DNA from: Amphritea atlantica
GTDB lineage: Bacteria > Pseudomonadota > Gammaproteobacteria > Pseudomonadales > Balneatricaceae
Direction: 5' to 3'
Assembly (NCBI GenBank): GCA_024397875.1
Contig: CP073344.1
Span: forward strand, 2,905,001-2,969,000
Length of the DNA stretch: 64,000 nucleotides
Part shown: in pieces, positions 55,351 to 64,000 of the stretch
Layout: each line of letters starts with the position of its first letter
Position numbering within the stretch: the first letter of the stretch is position 1
Notes under the pieces: model-generated
What the model was told of the DNA's origin: nothing
What the model saw: the letters and a program-made list of their open reading frames with translations, nothing else
Databases searched by the model: none
Translations under genes and position numbers: made by a program

Positions 55351-56394
55351 ATGCGTAAACCATTCAAGCAACAGATTAAAAAACTGGCCTTTATCGCTCT
55401 GCCACTGACAATCGCAGCCAACTCGGCCTCGGCTGCCGATGAAGTGAACATCTATTCATACCGCCAACAGTTCCTGATTCAGCCGATGCTGGATGCTTTC
55501 ACCGCTGATACCGGCATCAAAACCAACGTTGTTTTTGCCAAAAAAGGGCTGATTGAACGCCTCGAGCATGAGGGTAAAAACTCTCCGGCGGATATTGTAC
55601 TGACATCTGATATCGGACCGCTCTACGATGTGGTCGAAAAGGGTCTGACTCAGCCAGTAGAGAGTGAAATCCTGACAGGGAATATTCCGGCACATTATCG
55701 TGACCCGGCAAACCAGTGGTTCGGTCTCACCAGCCGTACCCGCCTGATCTACGCCTCAAAAGACCGCGTCGCCGAGGGTGAAATCAAGAGCTACGAAGAG
55801 CTGGCTGATCCGAAGTGGAAGGGACGCATCTGTACCCGCAGCGGTAAACACTCGTACAACCTGTCACTGATCGGTTCCATGATCGCCCATCACGGTGAAG
55901 CAGAAGCAGAGCAATGGCTGGAGGGAGTCAAAGCTAACCTGGCACGTAAACCTCAGGGCAACGACCGTGCACAGGTCAAAGCGGTTAAAGAAGGGGTGTG
56001 TGATATTGCCCTCGGAAACTCTTATTACTTCGGTAAGATGATCACCAACGAGAAACAACCGGAGCAGAAAGAGTGGGCGAACGCCGTCAACCTGGTATTT
56101 CCCAATCAGGATGATCGCGGTGCACACATGAGTATCTCCGGAGCCGCTCTGACAAAATATGCGCCGAACAAAGAAAGTGCTGTCAAGCTGATGGAGTTCC
56201 TCAGTGAAGCGCAAGCACAATCGATGTACGCAGAAGCCAACTTCGAGTTTCCAGTACGCCCGGGAACCCCTCGCTCAGAACTTCTGAACAAGTATATGGG
56301 AGATTTCAAACAGGACAGCATCAACCTGCAGAAAGTCGCAGAGCTGCGAGCGCAGGCTGCACGGATGGCTGATAAAGTCGGTTTTGATAACTGA
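55351..56394 (+). CDS. fbpA: Ferric iron ABC transporter, substrate-binding protein
   Basis: 347 residues. Signal peptide ends near SASAADEV. Class II periplasmic binding fold with NIYSYRQQFLIQPMLDAF at the start. The iron-binding tyrosine pair is in IALGNSYYFGKM, as in FbpA/FutA proteins. It delivers Fe3+ to the FbpB permease. A terminator follows, so most transcripts may stop before fbpB. Strong expression of the binding protein over the permease is common. Confidence 0.92.
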   Translation: MRKPFKQQIKKLAFIALPLTIAANSASAADEVNIYSYRQQFLIQPMLDAFTADTGIKTNVVFAKKGLIERLEHEGKNSPADIVLTSDIGPLYDVVEKGLTQPVESEILTGNIPAHYRDPANQWFGLTSRTRLIYASKDRVAEGEIKSYEELADPKWKGRICTRSGKHSYNLSLIGSMIAHHGEAEAEQWLEGVKANLARKPQGNDRAQVKAVKEGVCDIALGNSYYFGKMITNEKQPEQKEWANAVNLVFPNQDDRGAHMSISGAALTKYAPNKESAVKLMEFLSEAQAQSMYAEANFEFPVRPGTPRSELLNKYMGDFKQDSINLQKVAELRAQAARMADKVGFDN

Positions 56395-56440
56395 TACTCC
56401 CCCTTCTGTGGTATAACAGCCATCGACAATGATTCACTCA

Positions 56441-56467
56441 AACGGTAGTCTCATGCTACCGTTTTTT
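56441..56467 (+). terminator. Rho-independent terminator between fbpA and fbpB
   Basis: AACGGTAG / CTACCGTT stem, 7-base loop, followed by T-run (TTTTTTC). Confidence 0.85.
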
Positions 56468-56485
56468 CGTTAACAGAAGAGAGCT

Positions 56486-58186
56486 ATGCAGGCAAAACCC
56501 GCCACCCAGGTGATCAGAGAACGCGATGTAAAACAACGCTTTTCGAAAAAAAGCCGCTATCTGTTTGGCTGGTATAGCTGTACCTGGGGTACGGCACTGA
56601 TGGTGGCGTTGCCGGTTCTGTCTGTTTTCTATCTGGCCCTGTTTCCAAAGGAAAATATCTGGGGCCATCTAGCAGAAACAGTACTACCTGTTTACATCAC
56701 AACCACCCTGGCACTGATGCTCGGCGTCGGGGCGCTCTCTATCGCCACCGGTGTCTGTGGAGCCTGGTTGGTGACCATGTGCCGCTTCCCCGGCCGGCGT
56801 ATCTTCGAATGGGCACTCCTGCTGCCTTTTGCTGTCCCTGCCTATGTGATCGCCTACGTCTATACCGACCTGCTGGAATACTCCGGTGCGGTACAAATTT
56901 TTCTGCGTGAATTGTTTGGCTGGCAAACGGCCCGGGATTACTGGTTTCCCGACATTCGCACGCTGGGCGGTGCGATCCTGATGCTGGCGATGGTGCTCTA
57001 TCCCTATATCTATCTGCTGGCCCGGGCCTCTTTTCTGGAACAATCCACAACTATTCATGATGCCAGCCGGACTCTGGGCTGCACCCCCTGGCAAAGCTTT
57101 TATCGGGTATCCCTGCCAATAGCCCGTCCCGCGATCGCCGTGGGCCTGTCGTTGGTTTCGATGGAAACCATAAACGACTTTGGCACCGTCGATTATTTTG
57201 CGGTAAAAAGTATGAGCGCGGGTATCTACGATACCTGGCTCAACATGAGTAACCTCGGCGGGGCCGCCCAGATCGCCAGCATGATGATGATTTTTGTCGT
57301 CATACTGATCTCTCTGGAACGGCTTGCACGGACAAAACAGCGCCAGTTTCACAGTTCCGACCGCTTTAAAACGCTCACCGGATACCGCCTTTCCGGCTGG
57401 CGTGCATGGGGGGCCACACTGCTGTGCGGACTGCCTGTAGTAACAGGGTTTGTCATTCCGGTATGGATTTTGGCCGGTTATGCTTTAAGCAATTTAGACC
57501 AGCTGTGGACCAGCAATTTCATCACGCATGCCAGTCATAGTTTTCTGCTTTCCAGCTGCGCAGCCCTGCTAACCATTGTAGTAGCATTGCTGCTGGCTTA
57601 CTCGAAACGGCTACACAAAACACAGAGCCTCAAAATCGCAGCACAATTTTCCAGCCTGGGGTATGCGATGCCGGGCGCGGTGCTGGCGATCGGTGTGATC
57701 ATTCCCCTGGCCGCTTTTGATAACTTCATTGATGCGCTGATGGAAGAGTTTTTTAATCTGTCTACCGGCCTGCTACTCAGCGGCACTGCTTTCGCCGTTG
57801 TATTTGCTTATGTCGTACGGTTTCTGGCGGTGTCGGTCGGTTCAGTAGAATCAAGCCTTAACAAGATTACTGAAAGTATGGATATGGCATCACGATCACT
57901 GGGACACTCGCCACTGCAGACCCTGACAAAAGTGCACCTGCCCTTGATAAAAGGCGGGATCCTGACAGCGGCACTGGTGGTATTTGTGGATTGTATGAAG
58001 GAACTGCCAGCGACCCTGATTCTGCGACCTTTCAACTACGATACACTGGCAACCTATGTCTATCAGTATGCTTCGGATGAGATGCTGGAAGCCTGCTCAC
58101 TTGCCGCACTGCTGATAGTACTGGTGGGGATTATACCGGTCATACTGCTGAGCAGAACTATTTCAGCCACCCGCGAAAGTAACTGA
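56486..58186 (+). CDS. fbpB: Ferric iron ABC transporter, permease
   Basis: 566 residues, two fused BPD-transport permease units with about 12 helices. Each carries an EAA loop: ASRTLGCTPWQSFYRVSLPIARPAI and ASRSLGHSPLQTLTKVHLPLIKGGI. This is the FbpB/SfuB layout. The gene follows fbpA across a terminator; the ATPase gene fbpC converges on it 14 bp downstream. Confidence 0.93.
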   Translation: MQAKPATQVIRERDVKQRFSKKSRYLFGWYSCTWGTALMVALPVLSVFYLALFPKENIWGHLAETVLPVYITTTLALMLGVGALSIATGVCGAWLVTMCRFPGRRIFEWALLLPFAVPAYVIAYVYTDLLEYSGAVQIFLRELFGWQTARDYWFPDIRTLGGAILMLAMVLYPYIYLLARASFLEQSTTIHDASRTLGCTPWQSFYRVSLPIARPAIAVGLSLVSMETINDFGTVDYFAVKSMSAGIYDTWLNMSNLGGAAQIASMMMIFVVILISLERLARTKQRQFHSSDRFKTLTGYRLSGWRAWGATLLCGLPVVTGFVIPVWILAGYALSNLDQLWTSNFITHASHSFLLSSCAALLTIVVALLLAYSKRLHKTQSLKIAAQFSSLGYAMPGAVLAIGVIIPLAAFDNFIDALMEEFFNLSTGLLLSGTAFAVVFAYVVRFLAVSVGSVESSLNKITESMDMASRSLGHSPLQTLTKVHLPLIKGGILTAALVVFVDCMKELPATLILRPFNYDTLATYVYQYASDEMLEACSLAALLIVLVGIIPVILLSRTISATRESN

Positions 58187-58200
58187 GCCGGCCAAAAACA

Positions 58201-59247
58201 CTAACCGCTGAACGCGATCGGCCGGTGGGCCGAAACATGCAGTGACACCTGCGAGCCAACCTCAAACATCAGCGGTTCAAAAATTTCCGACTCTATTCGC
58301 CTTCCGGATGGCAACATCAGCTGATATACCACTGAACTGCCGAGAAACTCCTTCTGCTCAATGGTAGCCATCACATTTCCCTTTTCGGTACTGGGACGGA
58401 TATCCGCCGGACGAATAAACAGAGATAGCTGCTTGCCGGTGACCCCGCCAAAAGGCTCAGCAAACTCAATGGTACCCAGCTCAGTGACAACCGCCGTCTC
58501 ACTCAGACACTCGGCGTCAAACAGCTCCCCTTTGCCGACAAAGCCAGCCACCAGCGGATTAACCGGTTGGTAATACAACTCTGTCGGGGTGCCCCACTGC
58601 TGCAGCGTACCCCGCGCCAGTATGCCCAGTTTATCGCTGATAGCAAAAGCCTCCTGCTGATCATGGGTCACCATAATCGCCGCAATCCCCTGATCTTTAA
58701 GTATAGATCGCACCTCCAGTGCCAACTGTTTACGCAGATCGGTATCCAGATTAGAGAAGGGCTCATCCATCAGCAGCAGCTTAGGTTTAGGTGCCAGTGC
58801 CCGGGCCAGGGCTACCCGTTGTTGCTGACCTCCGGAAAGCTCATGGGGATAACGGTTAGATATATCAGGAAGTTCGACCAGCTTGAGCATCTCCGCGACT
58901 GACAGTTTCTTTTCTGCGGCGCTACGCCGGTGTAAACCAAAAGCAATATTGTCAAATACGTTGAGATGGGGAAACAGCGCATAGTCCTGAAACACAACCC
59001 CGATTCCGCGCTGCTCAGGTGGCAGTGTAAAACCCACACTGGAGATCTCCTTGCCATTTTGAACAATGGTGCCGGATAACAGCGAATTGAAACCGGCTAC
59101 AGCACGCAGTACCGTTGTTTTACCACAGCCACTGGGGCCTAACAGGCAGGCTATCTCGCCCGCCTGCAGCTGCATATTCAGCTGCCCGGCAATAACGGTA
59201 TTTTCATAACCGCAACTAATTGATCTGAGTTCCAGCAGAGGAGTCAT
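58201..59247 (-). CDS. fbpC: Ferric iron ABC transporter, ATP-binding protein
   Basis: 348 residues. Walker A GPSGCGKTT, Q-loop VVFQDYALFPHL, signature LSGGQQQR, Walker B LLLMDEPFSNLD and switch His in MVTHDQQEA, then a C-terminal TOBE-like domain (LSLFIRPADIRPS). It powers the FbpA-FbpB importer. It is encoded opposite to fbpAB, with its own Fur box upstream, rather than as the third gene of one operon. Confidence 0.92.
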   Translation of the reverse strand: MTPLLELRSISCGYENTVIAGQLNMQLQAGEIACLLGPSGCGKTTVLRAVAGFNSLLSGTIVQNGKEISSVGFTLPPEQRGIGVVFQDYALFPHLNVFDNIAFGLHRRSAAEKKLSVAEMLKLVELPDISNRYPHELSGGQQQRVALARALAPKPKLLLMDEPFSNLDTDLRKQLALEVRSILKDQGIAAIMVTHDQQEAFAISDKLGILARGTLQQWGTPTELYYQPVNPLVAGFVGKGELFDAECLSETAVVTELGTIEFAEPFGGVTGKQLSLFIRPADIRPSTEKGNVMATIEQKEFLGSSVVYQLMLPSGRRIESEIFEPLMFEVGSQVSLHVSAHRPIAFSG

Positions 59248-59271
59248 ACGTCGCGCGATCTCTTTTACAAA

Positions 59272-59286
59272 TGAAAATCATTCTCG
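59272..59286 (-). promoter_or_regulatory. Fur box upstream of fbpC
   Basis: TGAAAAT-C-ATTCTCG (plus-strand reading) matches the 7-1-7 Fur motif well, 25 bp before the fbpC start codon. This position would block its promoter when iron is high. Confidence 0.7.
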
Positions 59287-59341
59287 CTTATAACGGTCGC
59301 TATTTCAACCACGAGCACCAGATGACATCATGTCATTTTTA

Positions 59342-60190
59342 TTAATAGAGCGGGGTTTCAACGCCCAGCATCGTTAACACACCAAACATAGTTAACCAGA
59401 GAATGGCTGACCGCCGAACCAGTCGGTTGAGGCTGATAATCTCTTCAGCCGCCAGATGCCTGAACTGATCTTCGCCACAGTCCCCACCCAGCTGGTACTG
59501 CTTATAACTCTCTTCGCCCACCGCGGCCAGCGCAATGCGGAAAAGCCAGTCACTTATCCCCTCATCGTCAGTATGTCGATTTTTTAACTGACTGAAGGCA
59601 CTCACACCGTTGCCCACAATAAAAAAGGTAAAACCCAATGCCCGGGCAGGGATCCAGATCACCATCTGTGCGGCTGACAACAGGCGCTTTTTATTTCTGC
59701 GCTGCAGCAGCCACCCTGCCCACAGAGCAAGAAACAACCCCGGAATTCCAAGCAAAATAAACCAGAAAAACAGTGCAAAGAAACCGGTCAGCGAGAGAAA
59801 AACATACTGCTGGCAGATAGCATAATGTGCCGACTGACAATCGGTAACATCATCGGTGCGATTCAGCCCCAGCAACCCTGCCAGTTGCAGCCAGGACGCC
59901 TGAAAATCCCCCCGACACCAGTCCTGGTAGTATTTGCCGGTCAGATCGCTGGGCGACCAGTTTTCCAGATAGAGATAGAGTGCCAGCATTTCGATGGCCA
60001 ATACAAAGATGCCAGACTCCCAACGGAAAAACTGCAGCAACAGTGCTTCCAACGCCAGCATATACAGGATAAGCATGAACCAGTGGAGAGAGCTCTGGGG
60101 AGTGACCGCCCGGGACAGACTGACTATCCGTTGTGAACGGCGCTTGTAACGTCCCAGAATAATGACCAACATCAACGCCAGAAACTTCAT
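59342..60190 (-). CDS. ampE: AmpE-like membrane protein
   Basis: 282 residues with about four membrane helices (MKFLALMLVIILGRYKRR at the start; FFALFFWFILLGIPGLFLALWAGWLL in the middle) and the AmpE pattern WIPARALGFTFFIVGNG. In Enterobacteria it is linked to beta-lactamase induction and is encoded after ampD. The ATG overlaps the ampD stop by 4 bp. Confidence 0.88.
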   Translation of the reverse strand: MKFLALMLVIILGRYKRRSQRIVSLSRAVTPQSSLHWFMLILYMLALEALLLQFFRWESGIFVLAIEMLALYLYLENWSPSDLTGKYYQDWCRGDFQASWLQLAGLLGLNRTDDVTDCQSAHYAICQQYVFLSLTGFFALFFWFILLGIPGLFLALWAGWLLQRRNKKRLLSAAQMVIWIPARALGFTFFIVGNGVSAFSQLKNRHTDDEGISDWLFRIALAAVGEESYKQYQLGGDCGEDQFRHLAAEEIISLNRLVRRSAILWLTMFGVLTMLGVETPLY

Positions 60191-60765
60191 CCGTGCAACT
60201 CCCGCTTCAACAGCCGATCAAAATAGTCCCGGTTAAACGCCGGGCCCGGGTCGGATTTACGCTGCGGAGCGATATCCGAATGACCGGTGATGTGCCCCGC
60301 ACTCATCTCAGGGTAATAAGCCAACAGAGCCGCTGCCACCCTGGCCAGCTGCCGATACTGCTGTTCGGTATAGGGAATCGTATCAGTCCCTTCCAGCTCA
60401 ATACCAATTGAGAAGTCATTACAGTTATCGGCACCGCAGTACTGAGATTGCCCCGCATGCCAGGCCCGCTGATCAAAACCAACAAACTGAAGCAGATGGC
60501 CGCTTCGCTCAATTAACAGATGCGCAGACACCTGCAACGAAGCGATCGTTTCAAAATAGGGATGGGCGGCAGTGTCCAGCCGGTTGAGAAAAAAATCCCG
60601 GATATAGCCGCCACCAAACTTCGCCGGCGGCAGACTGATATTGTGTATCACCAGCAAGCGTGGCTGCTCAGTATCCGGACGCTGATTAAAATTGGGCGAC
60701 GGATAGTGTTCAGCCCCATTCAGCCAGCCCGCTTCTATCTGAAGAATCTCATTTAACCGGGTCAT
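60187..60765 (-). CDS. ampD: 1,6-anhydro-N-acetylmuramyl-L-alanine amidase
   Basis: 192 residues. Zinc amidase_2 fold with His ligands in VIHNISLPPAKFGG and TGHSDIAPQRKSDPGPAF, and the middle motif WHAGQSQYCGADNCNDFSIGIELEG. It recycles muropeptides in the cytoplasm and so lowers induction of ampC. Followed by ampE (overlap). Divergent from nadC. Confidence 0.93.
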   Translation of the reverse strand: MTRLNEILQIEAGWLNGAEHYPSPNFNQRPDTEQPRLLVIHNISLPPAKFGGGYIRDFFLNRLDTAAHPYFETIASLQVSAHLLIERSGHLLQFVGFDQRAWHAGQSQYCGADNCNDFSIGIELEGTDTIPYTEQQYRQLARVAAALLAYYPEMSAGHITGHSDIAPQRKSDPGPAFNRDYFDRLLKRELHG

Positions 60766-60824
60766 TTTTCCTCTGCCAGCGACTACTTTACCCTGCGGGT
60801 TTCCGTTAAAATACCGTCAGGTGA

Positions 60825-61775
<951 letters not shown>

Positions 61776-61824
61776 AACGGCTAAATAAATTACGGTCTTT
61801 GATCGCCGTATCAGAACTATAAAA

Positions 61825-61850
61825 AAACCGCTATAACAGGCGGTTTTTTT
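61825..61850 (+). terminator. Rho-independent terminator of nadC
   Basis: AAACCGC / GCGGTTT stem with a loop of about 7 nt and seven T. Confidence 0.88.
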
Positions 61851-61989
61851 GATCGGGAGGCACTATTATTTCCAATTAAGAAACAATAAGCCATAAATAT
61901 ACAATACCCAGTATGGGTAAAAAACCAGCAAACTAACGTTTGATTTGTTATCAACACGCTTAATTATCAAAAATTTCAAGAGACTTAGA

Positions 61990-62349
61990 TTACTGGATCT
62001 TGCGCCGGCAATCCGCTGCGCCAATCAGTTCCCACTCATCACTTTTCTGAATCTGCAGGATATCGTAAAGCTCTACCACGGTTTTATTGACGCCATTTTT
62101 CCAGAGGATATTACAGACCTCTTTGGCACTGTCATTGCGCTTTTCGCCGTCTTCCCGGGGTAACATACCGATCGCCAGAATACCGCCATCCGACCACCAC
62201 ACCGGCGTAGCCGGATACTGATCGGGCTGAGCCGCCAGATCGGCCTCAACTGCGGCACGCTGCTCGATCGGCAGAGGTTCTTCGTAAAGGTAGTAAGTGA
62301 CGGCTGCAGTAATGGCGATCAAGATAAACAAAATAGTTTTTTTATCCAT
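61990..62349 (-). CDS. Small membrane-anchored hypothetical protein
   Basis: 119 residues. One N-terminal membrane helix or signal (KKTILFILIAITAAVTYYLY). The soluble part has CNILWKNGVNKTVVELYDILQ and GAADCRRK, with two cysteines that could pair. No family is recognised. Lies downstream of pilA in the same direction, separated by a terminator. Confidence 0.6.
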   Translation of the reverse strand: MDKKTILFILIAITAAVTYYLYEEPLPIEQRAAVEADLAAQPDQYPATPVWWSDGGILAIGMLPREDGEKRNDSAKEVCNILWKNGVNKTVVELYDILQIQKSDEWELIGAADCRRKIQ

Positions 62350-62429
62350 TATATTCCGGAGATTTTTTTAAAAAGAGAAAGAACGAAAAGTCATTATATT
62401 ATTGAGGCACTTAAAAATTCAAAATAAAA

Positions 62430-62457
62430 AAACCCCGTAATCACGAGGTTTTTTTGC
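62430..62457 (-). terminator. Terminator of pilA
   Basis: Stem AACCCCGT / ACGAGGTT (one wobble), loop AATC, with T-run on both sides; 14 bp after the pilA stop. Confidence 0.85.
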
Positions 62458-62470
62458 CTATCAATACAGG

Positions 62471-62899
62471 TTACTCTTTACAGAAGCCAGCGCCTTCACA
62501 AGTACCACTCTGAGTCCAAGAAATAATTGAATTTCCTACTGCCGGTGTATTGATATAAGTATACCCGCCAGCTTCGGCGTCAGCTGTAAAGTTTACTGCT
62601 CCAGTAGAAGCCGTAAGTGTAACAGCTCCAGCATATTTCATATCTGCATCGTTAGGTAAGGTTAAGCTTAGTTCAGCAGCAGTATCACATGATGTACCTA
62701 TACCGTTATTCTCTTGGAGACATAAAGATATCGCTGTTTCAACCGCAGCAACTGAACTTATATTATCTTGAAACTTAGCTTTAGATACATAATCCTGATA
62801 AGCAGGAATAGCAATCGCAGCCAGAATACCGATAATCGCGACAACAATCATCAATTCAATCAGGGTGAAGCCTTGTTGCTTCTTAAGTGTGTTTTTCAT
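62471..62899 (-). CDS. pilA: Type IV major pilin
   Basis: 142 residues from the ATG at 62899, with GGAGAG before it (an earlier in-frame ATG at 62935 is rejected). Prepilin leader [10 protein letters not shown] is cut before [20 protein letters not shown], giving Phe+1 and Glu+5. Four cysteines follow, SLCLQ...TSCDT and GTCEGAGFC; the last pair would form the C-terminal disulfide loop. The pilin is exported and assembled by PilB. A weak -24/-12-like site (AGGCTCG...GAGC, 62983-62996) lies upstream. Confidence 0.92.
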   Translation of the reverse strand: MKNTLKKQQGFTLIELMIVVAIIGILAAIAIPAYQDYVSKAKFQDNISSVAAVETAISLCLQENNGIGTSCDTAAELSLTLPNDADMKYAGAVTLTASTGAVNFTADAEAGGYTYINTPAVGNSIISWTQSGTCEGAGFCKE

Positions 62900-63271
62900 T
62901 ATTAACTCTCCAGCGAGTAAAGTATTCATCATCATCCTTGCTCCGAACGACTCCTTCCCTTGCCATAAGGCTCTTCATCCCTGCTCCATACGAGCCTGGT
63001 ACGATAGTAACCTATTATTTATGGCTGTCCAGTGACTTGAAGCAAGCGTCTGTTGATTCTCAAACCGACCGATAGATGTTACTTTACAAATAGATAATAA
63101 TACAAGGCGGTTTAGGTTAAAGGCTATGAACTTATATTACGTACTTTTTTATAAGTAATTTTTTATAAACACTTTGCGATAAGTGCTTCATATCACTGGC
63201 TACTAACTTAAGCTATCCTTTCTGTCGCCGATAGCCGCAGTTAAATGCAGATAAAATGGATTCTCTGAATA
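62900..63271. promoter_or_regulatory. pilA-pilB divergent promoter region
   Basis: 372 bp, no gene. It separates the divergent pilA and pilB. Sigma-54 control of pilA through PilR is common in the group. The only -24/-12-like match, at 62983-62996, keeps GG and GC but departs elsewhere. Confidence 0.4.
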
Positions 63272-64000
63272 ATGAGCGTACAACCCTTTCAGCCGCTGAG
63301 TGGCCTGGCCAGACGACTGGTTAATGACGGTGTGTTTTCATCCGATGTGGCGATGGATGCACTGAAATCCGCCCGCAAAGACAATAAACCCTTTATCGCC
63401 CATATTATCGAAAACCGGCTGGTGAGTGCCTATCGGGCCGCAGCCGCAGCGGCCGATGAGTTCGGCATGCCCCTGTTTGATCTCGACGTGCTCGATGTCG
63501 AAGCCCTGCCTCAGGGACTGGTCGATGAAAAGCTCATTACCAAACACCACGCACTGCCACTGATTAAACGGGAAAACCGCCTCTATGTCGCGATCTCCGA
63601 CCCTACCAATATTCAGGCACTGGATGAGTTTAAGTTCCATACCGGCACCACCACCGAAGGGGTGATTGTTGAGGAAGATAAGCTCTCCCATCTGATCGAC
63701 ACTTTTCTCGACGAGCAGAACTCCGCCCTGGAAGGACTGGAAGATGCGGACCTGGACAATCTTGAGATCGACGAGGGGGTTAATGAGCAGCAGGAGGATA
63801 CTGGCGAAGATGCCGCAAACGATGCACCGATTGTACGTTTCGTTAACAAAATACTGCTGGATGCCATAAAAACCGGAGCGTCGGATATCCACTTCGAGCC
63901 CTATGAGAAGTCCTACCGCATCCGCTGCCGGATTGATGGTATTTTGCAGGAGGTCGCCAAACCACCAGCGAATCTGGCATCCCGCCTCTGCGCCCGCCTT
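63272..64000 (+). CDS. pilB: Type IV pilus assembly ATPase, N-terminal part (truncated by window edge)
   Basis: About 243 codons from ATG at 63272. MSVQPFQPLSGLARRLVNDG and LVSAYRAAAAAADEFGMPLFDLDVLD form the N-terminal MshEN-type domain. LITKHHALPLIKRENRLYVAISDP and VRFVNKILLDAIKTGASDIHFEPYEKSYRIRCRIDG lead into the ATPase core. The Walker A site is beyond the right edge. PilB drives pilus extension. Divergent from pilA, as in Pseudomonas pilA-pilBCD clusters. Confidence 0.93.
   Translation, partial: MSVQPFQPLSGLARRLVNDGVFSSDVAMDALKSARKDNKPFIAHIIENRLVSAYRAAAAAADEFGMPLFDLDVLDVEALPQGLVDEKLITKHHALPLIKRENRLYVAISDPTNIQALDEFKFHTGTTTEGVIVEEDKLSHLIDTFLDEQNSALEGLEDADLDNLEIDEGVNEQQEDTGEDAANDAPIVRFVNKILLDAIKTGASDIHFEPYEKSYRIRCRIDGILQEVAKPPANLASRLCARL

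Noticed and set aside
62983..62996. Sigma-54 promoter for pilA
   Set aside because: Only the GG and GC dinucleotides fit with N10 spacing; the rest departs from the consensus shown by the two dmp promoters, so it is not listed as a separate feature.

Overview
The window is chromosomal DNA of a gammaproteobacterium, most likely a marine member of the Oceanospirillales (Oceanospirillaceae-like). The evidence is the gene families and their context: TIGR02647, DUF2788 and DUF2789 small proteins, nadC/ampD/ampE next to pilA/pilB, KDO synthesis, Fur-type iron uptake, and a complete Pseudomonas-type dmp phenol pathway. The species cannot be fixed from the sequence alone.

Region 1 (1-5300). The 5' part of nrdA runs off the left edge on the minus strand. 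A tRNA-Tyr gene with a strong promoter follows. Behind it lies a tandem array of about 180 bp in which every unit starts with the last 19 nt of the tRNA gene and carries its own terminator hairpin. This is the layout known from the E. coli tyrT operon (rtT RNA repeats). Two apparently identical 1318 bp IS110/IS1111-group elements sit at the same nucleotide of units 1 and 4, between the terminator stem and its T-run. The far end of the array is a diverged partial unit. This is the most unusual locus in the window.

Region 2 (5300-36500). Mostly housekeeping and conserved genes: dsbB, a GTPase-roadblock fusion, kdsA, a pseudokinase fused to a cysteine-less FGE-fold domain followed by a DUF4139 exported protein, cysK, a Dyp-type peroxidase, a rhodanese, trpS, yaaA, a Tim44-like protein, an EamA exporter coupled to a K+-channel-like RCK protein, a pitrilysin protease, sbcB, a YchJ protein, a DUF349 protein, phaB and a MATE exporter.

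Region 3 (36500-54400). A phenol/catechol meta-cleavage cluster. The divergent sigma-54 activator gene dmpR faces the phenol hydroxylase operon dmpKLMNOP. A lysR gene and a doxX-yqjG-ygiD quinone/catechol module come next, then the lower pathway dmpQ-B-C-E-F-G-H-(ABM membrane protein)-I. Both dmp operons have near-perfect -24/-12 promoters, so DmpR probably controls both. Phenol would be hydroxylated to catechol, cleaved by DmpB to 2-hydroxymuconic semialdehyde, oxidised by DmpC, and taken through DmpI, DmpH, DmpE, DmpG and DmpF to pyruvate and acetyl-CoA. The hydrolase gene dmpD is absent.

Region 4 (54400-64000). rsmE; a Fur-box-bearing ferric iron ABC importer whose ATPase gene faces the permease gene; ampE-ampD; nadC; a small exported protein; the pilin gene pilA; and the start of pilB, which runs off the right edge.
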